Shown: positions 34,057-43,626, counted from the first letter of the stretch. The stretch is 59,454 nt of DNA from Chloroflexota bacterium (GCA_024434165.1 QMIW01000013.1:1-59454), one strand, 5' to 3'. Notes: generated by a model from the sequence alone, not told the origin. Numbers and translations: made by a program.

Positions 34057-34183
34057 CCGTTCCTGGCGGGAAAACCCTTACCACGAACGGTCACAAAGGC
34101 ACACAAAGGATGTTTTTTTGGCTTTTTCCCTTTGTGCCCCTTTGTCTCCCGGGCAGTTGAAAAAAGATTCCCGTTAAAAACGG
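34057..34183. repeat. 127-bp inverted-terminal element, copy 2 (class B)
   Basis: Opposite orientation to 9674-9799, with the same 16-bp imperfect terminal inverted repeats and the same CACAAAGG-rich interior. Confidence 0.8.
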
Positions 34184-34242
34184 TGGAACCAAAAAGGCTT
34201 GACTGCGTAACATCAGTTACAGAATCTTTGGAAGACAAATTC

Positions 34243-34842
34243 ATGAATAAACTTCTCATTGCCACCAACAACAACGGAAAAATACTCGAACTCCAGGATT
34301 TGCTCAAAGACAGCGGCATCGAACTGGTTACGCCGGAGCAAATCAACCTTGAACTGGAAGTGGAGGAAGACGGCTCGACCTACGCCGAGAACGCCGGCAG
34401 GAAAGCCATCGCCTTCGCCCAAGCCAGCGGATTGATCTCCCTCGCCGACGACTCCGGTCTCGAAGTGGATGCGCTCGATGGCGCGCCGGGTCTGTACTCT
34501 GCGCGATACTCCCCCAAGCCTGGCGCAAAGGATGCCGACCGCCGCGCCCTCCTCCTGCAAAACCTCCAGGGCAAGCCGCGCCCGTGGAAGGCGCACTTCC
34601 ACGCCACGATTGCAATTGCCTCATCATTGGAGGAGGTCCAGTTTGCGGAGGGGAACTGCTTCGGCGAGATCATCCCCGAAGAACGCGGCACGGGCGGGTT
34701 TGGCTACGATCCGATATTCTTCATCCCCGAATTGGGCAAGACCATGGCAGAGTTGGATATGGACGAGAAGAATCGTCTCAGCCACCGCGCAAGGGCGGTG
34801 ATGAACGCCATGCCGATTCTGAAAAAGTTGTTTGGGTACTAG
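34243..34842 (+). CDS. rdgB: RdgB/HAM1 non-canonical purine NTP pyrophosphatase
   Basis: 199 residues, typical length. It hydrolyses dITP, XTP and ITP to monophosphates, keeping deaminated purines out of nucleic acids. Motifs are LLIATNNNGKILELQ, LADDSGLEVDALDGAPGLYSAR, GTGGFGYDPIF and the C-terminal LSHRARAV. The start at MNKLL is chosen by family length; the longer frame reads back into a repeat element. Confidence 0.95.
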   Translation: MNKLLIATNNNGKILELQDLLKDSGIELVTPEQINLELEVEEDGSTYAENAGRKAIAFAQASGLISLADDSGLEVDALDGAPGLYSARYSPKPGAKDADRRALLLQNLQGKPRPWKAHFHATIAIASSLEEVQFAEGNCFGEIIPEERGTGGFGYDPIFFIPELGKTMAELDMDEKNRLSHRARAVMNAMPILKKLFGY

Positions 34843-34874
34843 CAAAACCCTGATGGTCTGAATCAGCCGCCGGG

Positions 34875-35651
34875 TCAGGAAAGAGGCGGGATTTTATCCA
34901 TGAATTGACCCAACAACTCTGCGACCGTCTCCGGTTGTTCGAGCGTCAGCATGTGTCCCGTCTTTTCCAAAATGTGCAGTTCCGCGTGCGGGATGCGGTC
35001 TTTGAGAAACTGGGAATGCTTCGGCGGCGTCATCACATCCTCCGCGCCGCAGAGAATGAGCGTGGGAATGCGGATTTGATCCAGCCGGGCGGTTACATCG
35101 AATTCATTGCAGGCGCGGAAGTCGTTGAGCAGGTCGGCGGGGCGCATGGTGAGCATGTTCCGCCTGGAGAGCTGCACCAAATCCGGCGGGGCGTGGGCGC
35201 TGAAACAATTGGCGTTGATCATCTCCACTGCGGAAGCGAACGTATCGGGGCTGCCTGCCGTGTCGAGGATGGTTTTTGCTACACGCAATTTTGCGCCGCC
35301 GCCAAGCAGAGCCAGCGCACGGACCTTTTGAGGTCGAGTCAATGCCATCGTCAATGCAATGCCGCTTCCCATCGAAAGCCCCGCGATGATTCCCGCTTCG
35401 ATTTCGAGCACATCCATGAAGGCGGAAACGCTGCCGGTGTATTCCGCGATGGAGCCCCTGCCCTCGCCGCCAGTTTCACCATGACCGGGCAGGTCGAGCG
35501 CGTACACCGTTGTATTTTTCAGCCGCCGGATGTACGGATGCCAGGATAAAAGACTGCCGCCCGCGCCGTGAATCAGAATCAGGGGCGGGCGGCGGGCTGG
35601 GGTTTTGCCTGGGTTTGAAACGGAATAATGAATACCGTTGGCGAAGGGCAT
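34875..35651 (-). CDS. Alpha/beta hydrolase
   Basis: 258 residues, cytoplasmic, one alpha/beta-hydrolase domain: LILIHGAGGSLLSW (oxyanion), nucleophile elbow GLSMGSG, acid in CGAEDVMTPP and His in KTGHML. The substrate cannot be predicted; similar proteins range from esterases to lactonases. The ATG lies one base after the stop of the sensor kinase gene, so the two are one operon. Confidence 0.86.
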   Translation of the reverse strand: MPFANGIHYSVSNPGKTPARRPPLILIHGAGGSLLSWHPYIRRLKNTTVYALDLPGHGETGGEGRGSIAEYTGSVSAFMDVLEIEAGIIAGLSMGSGIALTMALTRPQKVRALALLGGGAKLRVAKTILDTAGSPDTFASAVEMINANCFSAHAPPDLVQLSRRNMLTMRPADLLNDFRACNEFDVTARLDQIRIPTLILCGAEDVMTPPKHSQFLKDRIPHAELHILEKTGHMLTLEQPETVAELLGQFMDKIPPLS

Positions 35652-35652
35652 G

Positions 35653-37410
35653 TTACTTTCTGCGGCGGGCGTGGTGCAGGCGGTCGGCGGCTTCTTCGGT
35701 GAGCGGGATGTAGACCTGCACCTTGGTGCCTTTGCCGGGTTTCGAGTCAATTTGCAGGAGACCGTTGACCAGTTCGGAACGTTCGCGCAGGTTGACCATG
35801 CCGAGGCTGCTGCTCGAACGTTTATCGTAGGATTGCGTGACGGCGTTTACATCGAAGCCGACGCCGTTATCCGCGATTTCCAACAGGAGCACGCCCGGCT
35901 CGAACTGGCGCAGGCGCACGGCGATGGTTTCGGCGGCGGCGTGCTTGCGGGCGTTGTTGACCGCCTCGTCAATGATGTAGAAGATGACGCCCTGCTTGCC
36001 CATCTCCAACTGCTGGGTGGCTTTTTCGTCAATATCCACGACCACCTTTTGCGAGAACGTTTCCATCATCTTGTCCGCCATTGCCTGAATGGCGGCGGTC
36101 AACCCCTGCGACTCGAGGATGAGCGGACGCAGGGTGAAGAGCATGTGCCGAATCTCTTTCGTGGTGCGGTGCGCCAGTTCCTCCAGTTTGACGATCTCCT
36201 CGGCGGCGGCTTTGGCGTCCTTGACGAGCATTCGTTTTGTGATGTTCAGGCGCATCGCCATCGCCGCCACAGACTGGGTGGGACCGTCGTGCAGGTCGCG
36301 CGCCAGTTTCTTGCGGGCTTCTTCGTACACTTCTGCCATGCGCTCCTTTTCCTCCACCAGATCCTGGTAGAGGCGCGCGTTTTGAATGGCAATGACGGAC
36401 TGCCTGCCGATGATATCGAGGAGTTTGATGCGTTCGGTTGTGAAGTAATCGGGTTCGGGGTGGGCGAACAACAAGACCCCGTACACGTTGAACCCGCTGC
36501 GCAGCGGGAAGCAATACCCGCTGGTGCAGTTGCGCAGGGCGATGACCCGCCCCAGTTCGGGGTCGTACCCGATGTCTTTGAGGACGATCGGTTCGCCGTC
36601 GTCCAGCGCGCGTTTGAGGACGCCCTCCGCCCCGTCGAAGGTGACGCGCATGTCCGCGCTGGTGAAACGCCGCGCCGAACCGATTCGCAGTTTCCCGCCG
36701 TGGAAGAGCATCACCACGCCCACCAGCGGGTCGCTGACGGACAACTCCTCGACCTCGGGGTTCAGCGCCGCAGCGCTCAAATCGAGGGCGGAATCGAGCA
36801 CCCGTTTGTAACTAAGCGTGGATGAGAGTGTGGAGGTCAGTTCGTAAATGGCGCGCATACGCTCATTTTGAATGGCGCGCCTCTTTTCCTCGGCGTCAAT
36901 CCACAGGGCGCGGTTCTTCCGCATGTGCGCCATCAGGCTGCGTCCAAGATAGCCGAAGATGATCCCCAGAATGATGAGGACGACCGCCACCGCCACAGAC
37001 AGGGCGGGGTTATCCTCCAGGCGCGTGCCGGTATAAAAGACAAGCCCGGCAAACAATGATGCGGTGGTCAACCCGCCCCACAGTTCGAAATAGATCGAGC
37101 TGGTGAGGATGGGCATCAGCCCGACCCAGAACGCCGGTCCCTGGACGCCGCCCTGTCCCCAGAAAAACGCCCCGGAGAGCAAAAGGTCCACGGCGATGTT
37201 CAAGCGGCGGTGATAGGTGACGCGCAGGTTCAAACCCGCCAGCGCGGTCATCGCAAGGTTCCAGAAAATCATCAGCCCCAGGGGCCACGTCAAAGCGATT
37301 TCCAGTCTCTGTCCCAGCCCAAGCGATACAAAAAGCCCTACCACCATGATCCAGCGCAATGTGATGGCAAACCAGTCTGCCATGTAGGGGGTTTCAAATC
37401 GCTTTATCAT
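35653..37410 (-). CDS. Membrane sensor histidine kinase (NarL-type, HisKA_3)
   Basis: 585 residues. About six N-terminal membrane segments (residues 10-160) are followed by a GAF-like domain (about 185-340), the dimerisation/phospho-acceptor motif ARDLHDGPTQSVAAM (His about 373) and an HATPase domain (DEAVNNARKHA, ADNGVGFD, GMVNLRERSELVNG). The membrane sensor replaces a periplasmic domain, suggesting an intramembrane or ligand cue. No response regulator is adjacent; the linked gene is a hydrolase. Confidence 0.9.
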   Translation of the reverse strand: MIKRFETPYMADWFAITLRWIMVVGLFVSLGLGQRLEIALTWPLGLMIFWNLAMTALAGLNLRVTYHRRLNIAVDLLLSGAFFWGQGGVQGPAFWVGLMPILTSSIYFELWGGLTTASLFAGLVFYTGTRLEDNPALSVAVAVVLIILGIIFGYLGRSLMAHMRKNRALWIDAEEKRRAIQNERMRAIYELTSTLSSTLSYKRVLDSALDLSAAALNPEVEELSVSDPLVGVVMLFHGGKLRIGSARRFTSADMRVTFDGAEGVLKRALDDGEPIVLKDIGYDPELGRVIALRNCTSGYCFPLRSGFNVYGVLLFAHPEPDYFTTERIKLLDIIGRQSVIAIQNARLYQDLVEEKERMAEVYEEARKKLARDLHDGPTQSVAAMAMRLNITKRMLVKDAKAAAEEIVKLEELAHRTTKEIRHMLFTLRPLILESQGLTAAIQAMADKMMETFSQKVVVDIDEKATQQLEMGKQGVIFYIIDEAVNNARKHAAAETIAVRLRQFEPGVLLLEIADNGVGFDVNAVTQSYDKRSSSSLGMVNLRERSELVNGLLQIDSKPGKGTKVQVYIPLTEEAADRLHHARRRK

Positions 37411-37499
37411 CGTGAACCAATCATAACGAAAAACGTGGGGTTCGGCAACTTTTCCGGCGTTACAGTCGGATTACATCTGCGCGCCGGCGGGAATCTTTC

Positions 37500-38228
37500 T
37501 CATTTTTCGTATCCCATGCGCTCCAAATAACCGCTTAACCTATCCAGCAGAATTTCCTTTTGCCCGGTTGTATAGGCATCACGGAAGCGCCCGACCTTGC
37601 CTTTGTAGAAATGGAGTCCCTGCTGACCGTCATTGGCTCCGGGGCGGTATCGCTCGATCACTGCGCGGACCTCGGGGTTGGTCTCGTCCAGTTTGAGGTA
37701 GTCCACCAGTCTGGCGGATTCGGCATCATAGTTCATGAGCAGGTCTTCGTAACGGGCGACGAGCACTTTCTTCTCTGCCATCCACTTCTCCCAAATGCGG
37801 ACGTAGTCCATGATGAAGTCCAGGCTTTTCTCGAACGTGGAGAGATGCGAGAAGGCGTTGGGGCGTCCCTTTTCGAGCGCACGCTGTCCGAAGTCGAACG
37901 CGGAGAGCATGGCATCGCGCGGGTCGCGGTAGATGTAGGTGATGCGCATGAGACCCAGGTTCGAGAGCAGGCGCGAGGCGTTCGTGGGCGCCGCATGGGC
38001 TTTGATGACGAAGGTGTTGCCCATCAGCGCGGGCAGGGCTGCCATCGCCAGGCGGCGCGGGGAAAGCACACCGATGTTGCAGTTGACCTCGGTGAGTATC
38101 TTTTGCAGTTTGTACTTTTCACGAATCTCGCGCGCATCGGCACAGCCTGTCGTCTTCATCAGGTCGTGGATGAGGTTATAGTGCCAGCCCGATCCGGCGC
38201 GCGGCATTCCAACAGAGAGAACGATCAT
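37500..38228 (-). CDS. Sulfotransferase-fold protein
   Basis: 242 residues. PAPS-binding features are the 5' loop VGMPRAGSGWHYN and the 3' region YIYRDPRDAMLSAF, with the C-terminal LHFYKGKVGRFRDAYT typical of cytosolic-type sulfotransferases. It is predicted to transfer sulfate to a glycan or lipid acceptor of the surrounding locus; it could also be an inactive relative. Its ATG overlaps the previous stop by 4 bp. Confidence 0.82.
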   Translation of the reverse strand: MIVLSVGMPRAGSGWHYNLIHDLMKTTGCADAREIREKYKLQKILTEVNCNIGVLSPRRLAMAALPALMGNTFVIKAHAAPTNASRLLSNLGLMRITYIYRDPRDAMLSAFDFGQRALEKGRPNAFSHLSTFEKSLDFIMDYVRIWEKWMAEKKVLVARYEDLLMNYDAESARLVDYLKLDETNPEVRAVIERYRPGANDGQQGLHFYKGKVGRFRDAYTTGQKEILLDRLSGYLERMGYEK

Positions 38229-39667
38229 TGCACTTCCTTGTTCGATTGATGTGCGGCAAGCCCCGCCAAAATCCCCGGCACGATCCAGATATTCGGGGTG
38301 GTAAGCGAATCCTGGGTGAAATTATACAGGGCGACAGCCAGCCACGCAAATACGCCGGCAATCGCGGCAAAGCGCGCCCAATCCTCTCTGCGGTTGAGCA
38401 GGGAGAGCGTTTCGCCCAGCAGGTTGAACTGAACGGCGAGGTAAAGGACAAAGCCGATCAAGCCGGTTTCGGCGAGCAGGCGCACGTAGAGATTTTTCGG
38501 GTTCGGATACAAACGGCTGGCAGGATTGAGTTGTTTGGCAATCTCCGGGACGGTCGTCAGCGACCAGTCCGGCAAATTTTGATAGATGTAAAACCCGCTT
38601 CCGCCCAAGCCGACGCCTGTGAGCGGATATTCTTCAAACGCTCCCAACGCCCCCACGGAGTACGCTCCGCGCGCGCCGGCATTGATATCCACGATGTATT
38701 CGCTCAGGCTGCCGGCGTTGATCTCCCACAGGCGGCGGAAGTAGTTCTTCTGGCTCAGGAAAATAAACGCGCCTGCAATGACGCCGGCGATTGCGAGGAC
38801 GATGGAAAGACGAAAGATGAAAGCCGTGAAGCGCCGTTCTGTAAAGCCGCGCATGAACCACGTCCACATCGCGCGGAGAACATCCCGCCCGAAGAGCAGC
38901 GTCACCAGGCCGGTCACGCCGAGGGTGATGAGCAGACCGCCGCGCGAGTAGGTAGCCAAAAGCACGAGCGTGGACAAGCCCAGAAGCGCAGGCTCCAGCC
39001 ATCGCACGAGCGTGATGCGGTACTTCGTCAACACGGCGGCAAACAGGAGGGGGATGTAAATCGTCGCCAGTTGACCCGCGAGCCATGCCGGTTCATACGT
39101 CAAGCCGGAAATGCGGTTCGTACGGACGAGTTCGCGCATCGAAAACGCCAGCTGCCAGTGCGTGACCATTTCCTTATCGAGCCAGCCGGTGTAGAACGTG
39201 ACCGCCTGCAAGCCGCTCCATGCGAGGTTGAGGCACAAGCCCGCAAAAATCCATTTGACGGTGAAACGCAGATCGGCTTCATCCTTGTTCATCCATACCG
39301 CGCCAATGAAGAAGGCGATGCCGATGAAGAGTGTGATCAGCGCGCGAAGGGCGCGCCCGTCGTAGGTTTGTCCGCGCAGGGGGATGGGGTTGATGAGCGC
39401 GCCGAAGCTGGCGGAGAACAGCGTGAAAAGCACAAACACACCCAATGCCGTGAATGCGCCCGCCCAAACCAGGCTGATCTTTTTGCGCTGCGCCAGAACG
39501 AGCAGGAGCGGCAGCAAAAACGCCAGCGGATACAACGCCAGCGGGCGGACGAGCGCGCTCTCGCCCAAGCCGGGGAACCAGCGAAAACTGGTGACGGGCA
39601 GGGTAAGCATGGCAAGCGCCCACAGCAGGCGGGGAAGAGTTTCAGGTGAGAGGAAGGATATCTTCAT
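38225..39667 (-). CDS. O-antigen ligase/polymerase-like membrane protein
   Basis: About 480 residues, with some 11-12 membrane segments and a large extracytoplasmic loop near GLGGSGFYIYQNLPDW, the arrangement of the O-antigen ligase/Wzy superfamily (Wzy_C). It would polymerise or transfer glycan chains at the outer face. An alternative ATG seven codons upstream (39688) lies inside a palindrome. It sits between a Wzz-like gene and a sulfotransferase gene. Confidence 0.82.
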   Translation of the reverse strand: MKISFLSPETLPRLLWALAMLTLPVTSFRWFPGLGESALVRPLALYPLAFLLPLLLVLAQRKKISLVWAGAFTALGVFVLFTLFSASFGALINPIPLRGQTYDGRALRALITLFIGIAFFIGAVWMNKDEADLRFTVKWIFAGLCLNLAWSGLQAVTFYTGWLDKEMVTHWQLAFSMRELVRTNRISGLTYEPAWLAGQLATIYIPLLFAAVLTKYRITLVRWLEPALLGLSTLVLLATYSRGGLLITLGVTGLVTLLFGRDVLRAMWTWFMRGFTERRFTAFIFRLSIVLAIAGVIAGAFIFLSQKNYFRRLWEINAGSLSEYIVDINAGARGAYSVGALGAFEEYPLTGVGLGGSGFYIYQNLPDWSLTTVPEIAKQLNPASRLYPNPKNLYVRLLAETGLIGFVLYLAVQFNLLGETLSLLNRREDWARFAAIAGVFAWLAVALYNFTQDSLTTPNIWIVPGILAGLAAHQSNKEVQ

Positions 39668-39676
39668 GCGAGAATT

Positions 39677-39703
39677 GTAGAGCGACATAATATGCCGCTC
39701 TAC
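39677..39703. repeat. GTAGAGCG palindrome (class F)
   Basis: GTAGAGCG and CGCTCTAC arms (8 bp perfect, 12 with one mismatch) fill the gap between the Wzz-like stop codon and the ligase gene. Confidence 0.65.
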
Positions 39704-40296
39704 TTTGGTTTGATGAAGAGAACAACGAGCACAGCGAGAAAAAGAAATCCGCTTGCGCCTGCGAGCAGGTAATTGCCAAGCGAAAGGCTGCGTTCCTTCG
39801 GCAGGTTTGCGGATTGCGTCACTTCGAGTTTGATGAACTCGTTCAGGCTGCCCGCCTCGATTTCGGCTTGGGCTTTTTCGGCGAAGGCATTTGCCCACGC
39901 GGAGGCAAGTTCCTCCGCTTTTTGCGGGTCGGCATCGTCGGCGTAGAAATGCCAGCCAGCCTCGGCGGGCTGGGAGAGATGCAATTTGCCGCCGCGCAAT
40001 TCTTCGATGGGGGCATTCAACTGTTTCAGCACACCGTCCGACCAGGCGAGTTCCACCAGTTTGCGCGACTCGCGTTCGAGATAATAGAAATCCTGGCGGT
40101 CGGTATTGGACGGGAAGGCTTCTTCAAAGTTGAAGTCCACGTTGACGGCGGCTCTGGCGCGGTACGGCGGCGGAGCGATGTAGTAAGCAGCCGCGCCAAT
40201 GGCGGAACCGATCACTGCGCCAAGCGCCCAAAAGCGCCACGCTTTGAGCAGGCGAATGAGGTCGTCGAGGGAGGGGGAGGTAAAGATGAGTTTCAT
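39700..40296 (-). CDS. Wzz-like chain-length determinant protein
   Basis: 198 residues. Membrane segments lie at about 22-42 and 172-194, with a helical extracytoplasmic part between, the two-helix plan of Wzz/polysaccharide co-polymerase proteins. The Pro-rich motif before the second segment is reduced (SANLPKERSL). It would control polymer length with the neighbouring ligase/polymerase. Shorter than most Wzz proteins (about 300), and without a tyrosine-kinase domain. Confidence 0.75.
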   Translation of the reverse strand: MKLIFTSPSLDDLIRLLKAWRFWALGAVIGSAIGAAAYYIAPPPYRARAAVNVDFNFEEAFPSNTDRQDFYYLERESRKLVELAWSDGVLKQLNAPIEELRGGKLHLSQPAEAGWHFYADDADPQKAEELASAWANAFAEKAQAEIEAGSLNEFIKLEVTQSANLPKERSLSLGNYLLAGASGFLFLAVLVVLFIKPK

Positions 40297-40299
40297 GGG

Positions 40300-40348
40300 A
40301 GATTGGTTATTGGAGGCTGGAGGAGCGCAATTACCAATTACAGATTAC
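40300..40348. repeat. Heptad tandem repeat filling a gene gap (7 units)
   Basis: AGATTGG, TTATTGG, AGGCTGG, AGGAGCG, CAATTAC, CAATTAC, AGATTAC. It spans the gap between the GT2 stop codon, which lies in the last unit, and the Wzz-like start. Confidence 0.85.
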
Positions 40349-41157
40349 TTTTTTATGCGCCACTTCCAGAGCGGACCGATGATCTTTCGCAGGTAGTATT
40401 TTGCCACAATCGGCGCAAAGAACGAGCCGCCGTCGCGGTAGTGGACTCGCAGCATTTCCTTCCAGCCGCGTTCGTCGTTGATGTGGGTCTTGCTGGAAGT
40501 GTGGATTCTAAAATTCGCCCACGTCCTGCCCGGCAGGTATTGGATCGGCGCGCGCCTGGCGATGCGCACCCACAGATCGTAATCCATGGCGAAATAGAAC
40601 GACGGGTCGAGCGGACCCAGTTCCTTCCAATATTTCGCGCGGAAGAACATCGTCTGCTGGGGGATGTGGACATAGCCGCGCCGCAGCCGGGCGTAGTCCG
40701 TTTGGCGCGAGGCGAACCTGCCAATGATCTTCCCATCTTCGTTGATGAAATTGCAGTCGGCATAGACCATTGCCACTTCAGGATTCGCCATGAGGAAGTC
40801 AACCGCCTCGGCGACGGTTTCGGGGGCGGCATAGGTATCGTCCGAGTTGAGCCAGGCGAGGATGTCGCCGGCGGCTCTGGCAAATCCCTTGTTGATCGCA
40901 TCGGTCTGACCCTTGTCCGGTTCGCTGACCCAGAAATTGATGCGGTGCCGAAAGTTCCCCGGCGGCAAGCCCTCTGACCCCATGGCATATTTTTTGATCA
41001 CATCCACGCTTCCATCCGTCGAGCCGCCGTCAATGACGATGTATTCGATGCGCGGGTGGGTTTGTCTGAGCACGGACTGGATCGTCGCTTCGAGGAAGTT
41101 TGCCTGGTTGAACGACGGCGTGACGATGGATACGAGAGGGAGGGCGGGTGGTTTCAT
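40345..41157 (-). CDS. Family 2 glycosyltransferase
   Basis: 270 residues, GT-A fold. LVSIVTPSFNQANFLEATI opens the nucleotide-binding region, DGGSTDGSVDVI and AWLNSDDTY give the metal-binding acidic cluster, and MDYDLWVRIARR is the acceptor-side motif. It adds one sugar to a lipid-linked or surface glycan; donor unknown. Related to the second GT2 enzyme at 48577-49533. Confidence 0.9.
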   Translation of the reverse strand: MKPPALPLVSIVTPSFNQANFLEATIQSVLRQTHPRIEYIVIDGGSTDGSVDVIKKYAMGSEGLPPGNFRHRINFWVSEPDKGQTDAINKGFARAAGDILAWLNSDDTYAAPETVAEAVDFLMANPEVAMVYADCNFINEDGKIIGRFASRQTDYARLRRGYVHIPQQTMFFRAKYWKELGPLDPSFYFAMDYDLWVRIARRAPIQYLPGRTWANFRIHTSSKTHINDERGWKEMLRVHYRDGGSFFAPIVAKYYLRKIIGPLWKWRIKK

Positions 41158-41163
41158 TCAGGC

Positions 41164-41205
41164 GGCTCAAGGCGGCGTCTCGCCGCCGGGGACGGCGGCT
41201 GAGCC
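41164..41205. repeat. GGCGGCGTCTCGCCGCC palindrome (class E)
   Basis: Nested arms: outer GGCTCA/TGAGCC and inner GGCGGC/GCCGCC. Lies between the GT2 start and the sulfotransferase stop. Confidence 0.75.
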
Positions 41206-41209
41206 AATT

Positions 41210-42151
41210 CTATTTCCATTCCTCGTCCGAATAGAAAGACTCGGAAACACCCTCGGTGATCTTTCGCACGCGGGAAATTTCTTCAGGAGAGAGGATCGTC
41301 TTCCAGTTATCGAGGTTGGCGCGGCTGTCGAGTTTGACGGAGTGGGTCTTGTTCCTTGCCAGCCTTGCGGGGTTTTCGGAACTGCTGGAATTGAGGATGA
41401 TATTCTGCGCGCGCTCGGTGAAGCTCAACCCAAGTGCATTGTATAAAGCCCGGTATCTGCCGAGCGGGTCGAGGGAAAGGTCTTCGTGGCGCACCACCTG
41501 AAATTGCGGGAACAGGCTCGAGGTCCGGTGGACGAAGCGGTAGATGATCTTCCAAAGCAGCGCCGCCTGCCCAACGATGTCATCCTTCAACATCGCTTCC
41601 ATTGCGGCGCGGTCTCCTTCGAGATGGTCGCGCATGAAAAGCGGCTGATTCAGAAAATTACCGAAGTCGAAATTCCAGCCGAGGCGTTTGAGGCTGCCCA
41701 CAAAACCGGCGGGATGACGGACGGTGACGACCACCCTGCAGTTCAAACGGCGTGCGAACCAGGGCGTGGAGAAGACCGCGAACGGGTCTTTGATGAGCGC
41801 GCGCTGACCGTGCATACTGCCGTTGAAAAAGATGCGAAAGTCGCGCCCCATACGCAGGAAGTCTTTGACCGAACGGATGGATTTGATTTCCAACAGGAGG
41901 TGATACTGGAAATCGAGCAGTTCCCGGAAGGCGGGCAGGTATTCCGCTTCGTTCTCTTCGGTGATGTAGGTGTACCAGTATTTGACCGGCACACGAAACA
42001 CACCGGGGCGGTGCAGGACGTTGAGCGGTTCGCTGATGTAGGCGGTGTCGGCATCGGCGGCGAGCATCTTGCCGACCCAGGTTGTGCCGCTGCGATGCGA
42101 GCCGGTGACCAGGATGGGGGTCAGGTCATTCGCTGAAATAGTTGAGGACAT
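41210..42151 (-). CDS. Sulfotransferase family protein
   Basis: 313 residues. LVTGSHRSGTTWVGKML is the PAPS 5'-phosphosulfate loop, and VVVTVRHPAGFVGSLKRLGW the 3' loop. VVRHEDLSLDPLGRY matches the Sulfotransfer_3 group. It probably sulfates the polysaccharide made by this locus. The start at MSSTISAND overlaps the previous gene by 26 bp. Confidence 0.86.
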   Translation of the reverse strand: MSSTISANDLTPILVTGSHRSGTTWVGKMLAADADTAYISEPLNVLHRPGVFRVPVKYWYTYITEENEAEYLPAFRELLDFQYHLLLEIKSIRSVKDFLRMGRDFRIFFNGSMHGQRALIKDPFAVFSTPWFARRLNCRVVVTVRHPAGFVGSLKRLGWNFDFGNFLNQPLFMRDHLEGDRAAMEAMLKDDIVGQAALLWKIIYRFVHRTSSLFPQFQVVRHEDLSLDPLGRYRALYNALGLSFTERAQNIILNSSSSENPARLARNKTHSVKLDSRANLDNWKTILSPEEISRVRKITEGVSESFYSDEEWK

Positions 42152-43568
42152 CTTCTTCTTCCACGGAAATTGCTGTGATGGTGCCGACGCCGTAATACCG
42201 CGCCGCGCATTGATTGACCCAGAAAAACGGACGGACATCCAGTTCCTTGGTGCCTTCGTAGCCGTCCAGCGCAGGGATGACCAGATCCTGTTCGCCGCTG
42301 GCTTTCATTTCGTGGATCATTTGCTCGCGTTCGTCCCAGCGCAGGGCAAACAGGCGGCGGAATTCGTACGTTGCAAGCGGCTGGCGCATCATCCAAAACG
42401 GATAGAGCAGGGCAAAAAATGCGAGCGCAATCACGCTGTAACGGACAGCCGCCGGGAATTTCACATAGGATAGCACATAACCGGCGCAAATACCGAGCGC
42501 GGTCAGTGCAGCCGTAAGGATAAAATGCGCCGGGAAGCGCACCCGCTCCACCGGGTAGGATTGTCCATAAGCGCTGGGCGCAAAGGAAGCGAAGACCAAG
42601 CCATAGAGCAGGATGGGAACGAGCAGGAACAGCCAATACACACGCGCCTCAAACCGGACTTTGGGCTGGTCCTGCAAAAGGAGCATGGTCATCAGGGACG
42701 AGACCGCCAGCAGAGCCAGGCTTGGCAGGGGCAGCGTCGTTACCGCAATGCGCAGGAAGAGGAACGAATATTCAAACGTGCGGAAAAGCACCGTGCTCAA
42801 AGCGGGCGAACCGTTCTCCGCGTTGATGCGTATCGCATTGGCGGGCGCAAGGAACATCGCCGCCAGGGCAGCCAACGCGCCGGTGAGCAGGGCAATCAAC
42901 AAAATCAGCGCGGGTTTACGGCACGGAGACCGATCGAAAAAGAAAACCCCGGCAGTGGCAAGCGAGAGGATAGCAATGTGCAAAGCGCCAAGCGTTTCGG
43001 AGAGACCGCCGATGAAAAAAGCAAGGAAGGCGAAAAGGAACGCCAGCGGGATGGATACCCGCCCCTTGCGGACGAGGTTCACGAGCCAGGCAGTAACGAA
43101 AGCAAAGAAAACCAGCGGCGTGAGGTAGGTCACCTGTCCCGGACGCCAATAGAGGACCTGAAAGATGTTCGGCGCGGTAAAGAAAGAAAACAGGACAAGG
43201 GTCTCCGCGCCCAGGAACAGAATTGGGAATTTCAATTTCAAGCCGAAGAGTTTGTTCAACTCTGCAAACAGCCAGTATAACCCGCCCACCCACAAAACGG
43301 CGTGCACAGCCGGGACAAAGGCGATATTCTGCGGAAAGAGTTCCCAAAAACCGAGCACGAACAGGTTCGAAAAGCGGTTGGAACTGAAGAGATATTTGTT
43401 CCAACTGGCGGTAAAAATATCGCCCAATTGCAAATCCACCAGCAGACAGTAATCGTCTGCCATGTAGCGGGAAAAGAAGCCGAGATAAGCGTACACCGCC
43501 AGCGTCGTCGTCGCGGCGAGAACGCCAAGCCAGGCAAGATAAGTTAAGGTTTTGTTGGAAGAAGGCAT
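42126..43568 (-). CDS. Polytopic membrane protein, DUF6056/GT-C-like
   Basis: 480 residues with about 11 membrane segments. The first extracytoplasmic loop has YMADDYCLLVDL, the paired acidic motif of GT-C glycosyltransferases that use polyprenyl-phosphate sugars and of DUF6056. The C-terminal 70 residues are soluble. Likely adds a side sugar outside the membrane; donor unknown. Confidence 0.75.
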   Translation of the reverse strand: MPSSNKTLTYLAWLGVLAATTTLAVYAYLGFFSRYMADDYCLLVDLQLGDIFTASWNKYLFSSNRFSNLFVLGFWELFPQNIAFVPAVHAVLWVGGLYWLFAELNKLFGLKLKFPILFLGAETLVLFSFFTAPNIFQVLYWRPGQVTYLTPLVFFAFVTAWLVNLVRKGRVSIPLAFLFAFLAFFIGGLSETLGALHIAILSLATAGVFFFDRSPCRKPALILLIALLTGALAALAAMFLAPANAIRINAENGSPALSTVLFRTFEYSFLFLRIAVTTLPLPSLALLAVSSLMTMLLLQDQPKVRFEARVYWLFLLVPILLYGLVFASFAPSAYGQSYPVERVRFPAHFILTAALTALGICAGYVLSYVKFPAAVRYSVIALAFFALLYPFWMMRQPLATYEFRRLFALRWDEREQMIHEMKASGEQDLVIPALDGYEGTKELDVRPFFWVNQCAARYYGVGTITAISVEEEDVLNYFSE

Positions 43569-43626
43569 GTCTGTGTTCTGGAGGATTGCGGTGGGCGGTG
43601 AACCGTGTCCGATCTACGATTCACAG

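Larger units (their letters stand above)
33932..34242. other. Intergenic region, 311 bp, made of repeats
   Basis: It contains a class C inverted repeat followed 17 bp later by a class B element. No gene is visible, and no clear promoter for rdgB. Confidence 0.6.
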
